Assembly (NCBI GenBank): GCA_900547815.1
Contig: URHY01000058.1
Coordinates: 1 to 15,023, forward strand
Source: an uncultured Solobacterium sp.
Lineage (GTDB): Bacteria; Bacillota_I; Bacilli_A; Erysipelotrichales; Erysipelotrichaceae
Length of the DNA: 15,023 nt
Direction: 5' to 3'
Under the pieces are notes generated by a model, which saw only the letters and a list, made by a program, of their open reading frames with translations, did no database searches and had not been told where the DNA came from. Each line of letters opens with the position of its first letter. Within the stretch, counting starts at the first letter, position 1. Below, piece after piece: positions 11,958-15,023 of the stretch. The position numbers and the translations under genes were made by a program.

Positions 11958-13811
11958 ATGGCTAGTGTATTAATATGTTTATCGACTTCAAAATATAATT
12001 CAAGAGTGATTGAAAAAGGAGCTCAAATTGCGAAGAATAATCGTGCGACGTTAAGTGCTATTTATGTGCAGACACCAAAAGACGAAAGTATGAGTGTGGC
12101 ATCAAAGAGTTGTTTGCGTGAAAATATTAAGTTTGCGGAGAGTAAAGGAGCTAAAGTAACGATTCTTTATGGGCACAATAAGATTCAACAGATTGTTGAA
12201 TATGTGAATGTTTCACAGGTAAGTTGCGTGGTTTTAGAAAAGAGTCTTGCCAAACAGGCTTTATTTAAATTGCATGATATTGATATATATTCCGTGAATT
12301 ATCCACAGGATTATCGTCGCTTGTTTTATTTTGACTTTAATTCTTTTAATTTTTCATTGAAAGATATGTTAAAGATGATTTTGATTCTTGTTCTTTGTAC
12401 GCTTATTGGCAAGGGTTTTATGCACTTTCAATTCTTGATTACGACACCCATAATGATTTATATATTGGGAATCGTATTTGTATCTATATGGACAAGTGGC
12501 TATATCTATAGTTTGTTGGCATCTTTGATTTCTGTATTATGTTTTAACTTTTTCTTTACATATCCCTACTTTTCTTTATTGAGTGATCCTAGTTATATTA
12601 CGACATATATTGTTATGTTTGTGGTGGCCATGTCTTCAAGTTCTTTAATGACACGCTTAAAGAAGCAGTCTTTCGAGAATGCCAAACAAGTGTATCGTAC
12701 ACAAGTTTTATTGGAGATGAGCCAGATGCTTCAAAAGGCGAATGATGTGAATGCGATTTATGCGTCTATGTTAAAACAGCTACATAAATTATTGGATACA
12801 GATTTAATATTGTATCCACATAATGATGAGCCTATTTTACTAGGTCAATGTCCAATTGAGACGGGTATTGTAGCTTGGGTATATGAAAATAGACATGAAG
12901 CCGGTAAAACGACAAGCTATCATTCGGATTCGATGTGTTTATATTTGCCTATTAATGGAACACACGAAGTGTTAGGTGTTGTTGGAATTGTGTTAAAAGA
13001 TAAGATGGATTCTTTTGAAAAGAATTTATGGCTTGCGATATTGGACGAGTGTGGTATGGCTTTAGAGAAGGAAAGGATTCGACTAGAAAATCTAAAGATA
13101 GAGCAACAAGCTAAACAAGAAGCGTTACGAGCAGATTTATTAAGAATGATTTCGCATGATTTAAGAACACCATTAACATCTATTTCTGGTAATGCAGGGT
13201 TATTGTTGGAAAATGAGAATGCGTTTTCTTTAGAAAAGAAGAAGGAATTGTATCAGGATATTTATAATGATGCGATGTGGTTGTATGATTTGGTGGAAAA
13301 CTTGTTGTTTATAACGAGAATTGAAAATGGTACGATGCAGTTGAACCTACAACCAGAAATGATTGAGGATATTTTTAGAGAGGCTGTTCATCATTTGGGA
13401 CGTAATAAGCGTAATCATAATATTTCTATGCATTTAGAGGATGATTTATTGATGGCCAACATGGATGCGCGTTTGATTATTCAAGTATTAGTGAATTTAA
13501 TGAATAATGCGATTAAATATACGCCCGAAAATTCAAACATTATTTTAAGCACAAAACGGGTTGAGAATAAGATATTAATTGAAGTTCAAGATGATGGAAA
13601 TGGTGTTTTGCATCCAGATCAATTGTTTGAAATGTTCTATACGGAAAATAATCATAGTGGAGATACAAGACGAGGCATGGGTCTAGGTTTATCTTTGTGT
13701 AAGTCGATTGTTTTGGCGCATGGTGGTAAGATTTGGGTAGAAAATGTAAAGCCTCATGGAGCTTGTTTTAAATTTTTATTGGAGGCAGTGGAGGTGAAGT
13801 TGTATGAATAA
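11958..13811 (+). CDS. kdpD: KdpD-like sensor histidine kinase lacking the N-terminal KdpD domain
   Basis: A 617-residue membrane kinase. Order: USP domain (1-~115), four-helix DUF4118 membrane part (~137-230), coiled/GAF-like region (~240-385), HisKA with phosphorylated His400 in SHDLRTPLTSI (399-409), and an HATPase with NLMNNAIKYT (513-522), DDGNGV (545-550) and GMGLGLSL (573-580). Full KdpD is ~880-900 residues; the missing part is the ~210-residue N-terminal KdpD ATP-binding domain. The USP starts SxS (9-11), then 20 residues, then LSAIY (32-36). This closely fits the SxS-X20-FTAxY motif that binds c-di-AMP in S. aureus KdpD, with Phe-Thr replaced by Leu-Ser. ATG 11958 is preferred over an upstream TTG (11919), which would put promoter and repeat inside the gene. 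It overlaps the regulator gene by 8 bases. No kdpFABC is near; divergent ktrBA is the likely target. Confidence 0.88.
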   Translation: MASVLICLSTSKYNSRVIEKGAQIAKNNRATLSAIYVQTPKDESMSVASKSCLRENIKFAESKGAKVTILYGHNKIQQIVEYVNVSQVSCVVLEKSLAKQALFKLHDIDIYSVNYPQDYRRLFYFDFNSFNFSLKDMLKMILILVLCTLIGKGFMHFQFLITTPIMIYILGIVFVSIWTSGYIYSLLASLISVLCFNFFFTYPYFSLLSDPSYITTYIVMFVVAMSSSSLMTRLKKQSFENAKQVYRTQVLLEMSQMLQKANDVNAIYASMLKQLHKLLDTDLILYPHNDEPILLGQCPIETGIVAWVYENRHEAGKTTSYHSDSMCLYLPINGTHEVLGVVGIVLKDKMDSFEKNLWLAILDECGMALEKERIRLENLKIEQQAKQEALRADLLRMISHDLRTPLTSISGNAGLLLENENAFSLEKKKELYQDIYNDAMWLYDLVENLLFITRIENGTMQLNLQPEMIEDIFREAVHHLGRNKRNHNISMHLEDDLLMANMDARLIIQVLVNLMNNAIKYTPENSNIILSTKRVENKILIEVQDDGNGVLHPDQLFEMFYTENNHSGDTRRGMGLGLSLCKSIVLAHGGKIWVENVKPHGACFKFLLEAVEVKLYE

Positions 13812-14517
13812 AGTGCAAATATTAGTTATTGAAGATGATGTTGCGGTAGGAAATTTGATTACGACAACTTTAGAAATGGAAAACTATCAGTTTCGCCTGG
13901 CAAAAACAGCTAAGCAAGGTATTATGAATGTTCTTTCTTATAATCCTGATATTATGCTTCTAGATTTAGGACTTCCGGATATGGATGGTTTAGAAGTCAT
14001 CAAGAAGGTTCGTTCTTGGTCGAATATTCCAATTATTGTGGTTTCCGCAAGAAGTGAAGATCAAGATAAAGTAAAAGCTTTAGATTTAGGGGCTGATGAT
14101 TATTTGACCAAACCATTTTCAGTGGATGAATTGTTGGCAAGGCTAAGAGTAACAATTCGAAGATTAAATAATAGTCAGACAACAAGTGTGAATGAGAGTA
14201 TCTATGAAAATGGAGATTTGACAATCAATTATGCACAGGGTTGTGTATATGAGAATGGTCGTGAGATTCATTTAACGCCGATTGAATATAAATTATTGTG
14301 TGTTCTAGCTAAAAATACCGATAAGGTATTAACACATAATTATATTATGGGTGAAGTATGGGGTAGTGTTCAAGGTACAGAAACGCCAAGTCTAAGAGTG
14401 TTTATGGCAACTTTACGTAAAAAGATTGAGCCGGATACTTCAAATCCTAAATATATTCAGACGCATGTGGGGGTTGGATATCGTATGTTGAATCAGACAG
14501 AAAAAAAGGAAGACTAG
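13804..14517 (+). CDS. kdpE: KdpE-like OmpR-family response regulator
   Basis: The partner of the sensor kinase, 237 residues. The receiver domain (1-~118) has the acidic pocket E10-D11-D12, phospho-acceptor D54 in LLDLGLPDMDG (52-62), switch residue S81, and K103 in LTKPFS. The winged-helix DNA-binding domain spans ~138-229 (HLTPIEYKLLCVLAKN, then the recognition region TPSLRVFMATLRKKIE and the wing YIQTHVGVGYRM). Length and motifs are typical of KdpE. Its ATG lies inside the kinase's last codons (8-base overlap), which signals coupled translation and matched amounts. The predicted sites are the phased TTAAGA boxes in front of ktrB and of its own operon. The stop codon shares a CTAG with the convergent gene; no terminator hairpin is seen at the 3' end. 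Confidence 0.93.
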   Translation: MNKVQILVIEDDVAVGNLITTTLEMENYQFRLAKTAKQGIMNVLSYNPDIMLLDLGLPDMDGLEVIKKVRSWSNIPIIVVSARSEDQDKVKALDLGADDYLTKPFSVDELLARLRVTIRRLNNSQTTSVNESIYENGDLTINYAQGCVYENGREIHLTPIEYKLLCVLAKNTDKVLTHNYIMGEVWGSVQGTETPSLRVFMATLRKKIEPDTSNPKYIQTHVGVGYRMLNQTEKKED

Positions 14518-14891
14518 TGTCTTCGCATATTGAAATAGAGTGAAATAATAATTGTGATAACGCCAAATGTGATGAGTGCCATAATGGTTTTATTGATGCA
14601 TAGAAGGATCAATACGCTAAATAGGCTGACAATCGCAAATAGGAAGAGTTCAATTTTTAATAGAATAGGATACATCAACAATGAATCGCGAAAACTAATT
14701 TTTTCGTATTGTGGTTCATTGTTTTTTAATAGTCTTTTTTCGTATATAAATAGAATTTGGCTAAAGAGCACGACAAAAATAAGGTATACAAGATTAAAAA
14801 AGATTTCTTTTGAGAAGAGTGCACTGCACGTTAAAAACATGACAAGAATGGTTCCAATTCTTGGCAGGTACACATAATAATTATATTTCAT
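14514..14891 (-). CDS. Uncharacterised four-helix membrane protein
   Basis: The predicted product has 125 residues with four hydrophobic segments (~10-27, 29-49, 75-97 and 99-119). A basic/acidic loop between helices 2 and 3 (YEKRLLKNNEPQYEKISFRD) puts that loop in the cytosol by the positive-inside rule, and the protein ends in RRH. I do not recognise the family. AAAGGA on the minus strand (14905-14900) sits 8-9 bases before the ATG at 14891, and an upstream TATGAT may be the -10. The plus-strand frame over the same bases (14554-14877) lacks a ribosome-binding site and reads as a shadow. The gene ends in the CTAG shared with the kdpE-like stop. Its function is unknown; an envelope role is only a guess. 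Confidence 0.7.
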   Translation of the reverse strand: MKYNYYVYLPRIGTILVMFLTCSALFSKEIFFNLVYLIFVVLFSQILFIYEKRLLKNNEPQYEKISFRDSLLMYPILLKIELFLFAIVSLFSVLILLCINKTIMALITFGVITIIISLYFNMRRH

Positions 14892-14933
14892 AGAATTTTT
14901 TCCTTTCTTTTATTATGCCACAAATCATATCAC

Positions 14934-14962
14934 TTGAAATATACCTATATGGGGTATATTAT
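14934..14962 (+). promoter_or_regulatory. Promoter with CsoR-type palindrome in the spacer
   Basis: TTGAAA (14934-14939) and TATTAT (14957-14962) are 17 bases apart. Between and across them, AATATACC (14938-14945) and GGTATATT (14953-14960) form a perfect 8-bp inverted repeat with a seven-base centre. The inner ATACC...GGGGTAT pattern resembles operators of CsoR/CstR-family metal or persulfide repressors. A repressor bound here would block polymerase. The controlled gene lies past the right edge of the window. Confidence 0.55.
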
Positions 14963-14968
14963 TATATC

Positions 14969-15023
14969 GAGGTGTGCGCCAGTTCGGTGCCAAATATTTA
15001 GCTGGTGGGAATCCAGCCTGGTA
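14969..15023 (+). ncRNA. Structured 5' leader, cobalamin-riboswitch-like, cut by window end
   Basis: The predicted transcript starts near 14969. It folds into GCGCC (14976-14980)/GGTGC (14986-14990, one G-T) with loop AGTTC, and GCTGG (15001-15005)/CCAGC (15013-15017). The strings GTTCGGTGCC and GCTGGTGGGAATCCAGCC resemble the conserved GGTGCC and 'ggTGnnAATCC' parts of cobalamin riboswitches. The usual TTAATAGGGAA segment is not clear and the rest is beyond the window, so this is tentative. No coding start is seen. Confidence 0.35.

Noticed and set aside
14554..14877. 107-codon plus-strand frame
   Set aside because: It is antisense to the 125-residue membrane protein, which has a Shine-Dalgarno sequence, four clear helices and a stop abutting its neighbour.

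Overview
The window looks like chromosome of an AT-rich, Gram-positive, low-GC bacterium. Ribosome-binding sites are AGGAGG-like, promoters are A/T-rich with TATAAT boxes, and the gene content (PotC-PotD fusion, KtrAB, KdpDE, DUF4143 ATPase) fits Firmicutes. I would guess Erysipelotrichia or a related Clostridia-like gut lineage. That placement is inferred from style and gene content, not from a marker gene.

Layout. (1) 1-687 is a graveyard of mobile DNA: the C-terminal tail of an IS3-family transposase, then a start-less C-terminal fragment of a group II intron maturase, then decayed intron RNA domains V and VI. (2) 689-5660 is a polyamine-type import operon: promoter, XRE-cupin regulator, PotA with an unusual insertion in its TOBE domain, PotB, and a PotC-PotD fusion, closed by a strong terminator. 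(3) 5667-7750 holds a lone EutH-like permease and an FMN-dependent alpha-hydroxy-acid oxidase-like protein, translationally linked and followed by a terminator. (4) 7760-9226 has four degenerate 32-34 bp repeats in front of an AAA/DUF4143 ATPase, then a terminator shared with a convergent small membrane protein. (5) 9208-9798, minus strand: that membrane protein, plus a candidate 30-residue hydrophobic peptide whose Shine-Dalgarno sequence lies in a long hairpin. (6) 9815-14517 is a potassium module: ktrB-ktrA on the minus strand and, divergently, a shortened KdpD-like sensor kinase with its KdpE-like regulator on the plus strand. No kdpFABC pump is present. The control region between the two halves is rich in repeats. 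(7) 14514-15023 has a convergent 125-residue membrane protein, then a promoter with a CsoR-type palindrome in its spacer that drives a structured leader cut off by the window edge.

How the genes work together. The regulator probably controls uptake of spermidine/putrescine by PotABCD. The KtrAB channel and the KdpDE-like pair probably form one potassium and osmotic homeostasis unit. KtrA has the RCK_C domain and the kinase has a USP domain carrying a near match to the c-di-AMP motif known from staphylococcal KdpD, so c-di-AMP could tune both.

The observations most worth a second look are the duplicated beta-domain insertion in PotA, the hairpin-gated mini-peptide after ktrA, the 13-bp tandem repeat next to a leaderless kinase promoter, the start-stop repeats before the ATPase, and the operator-plus-leader at the right edge.
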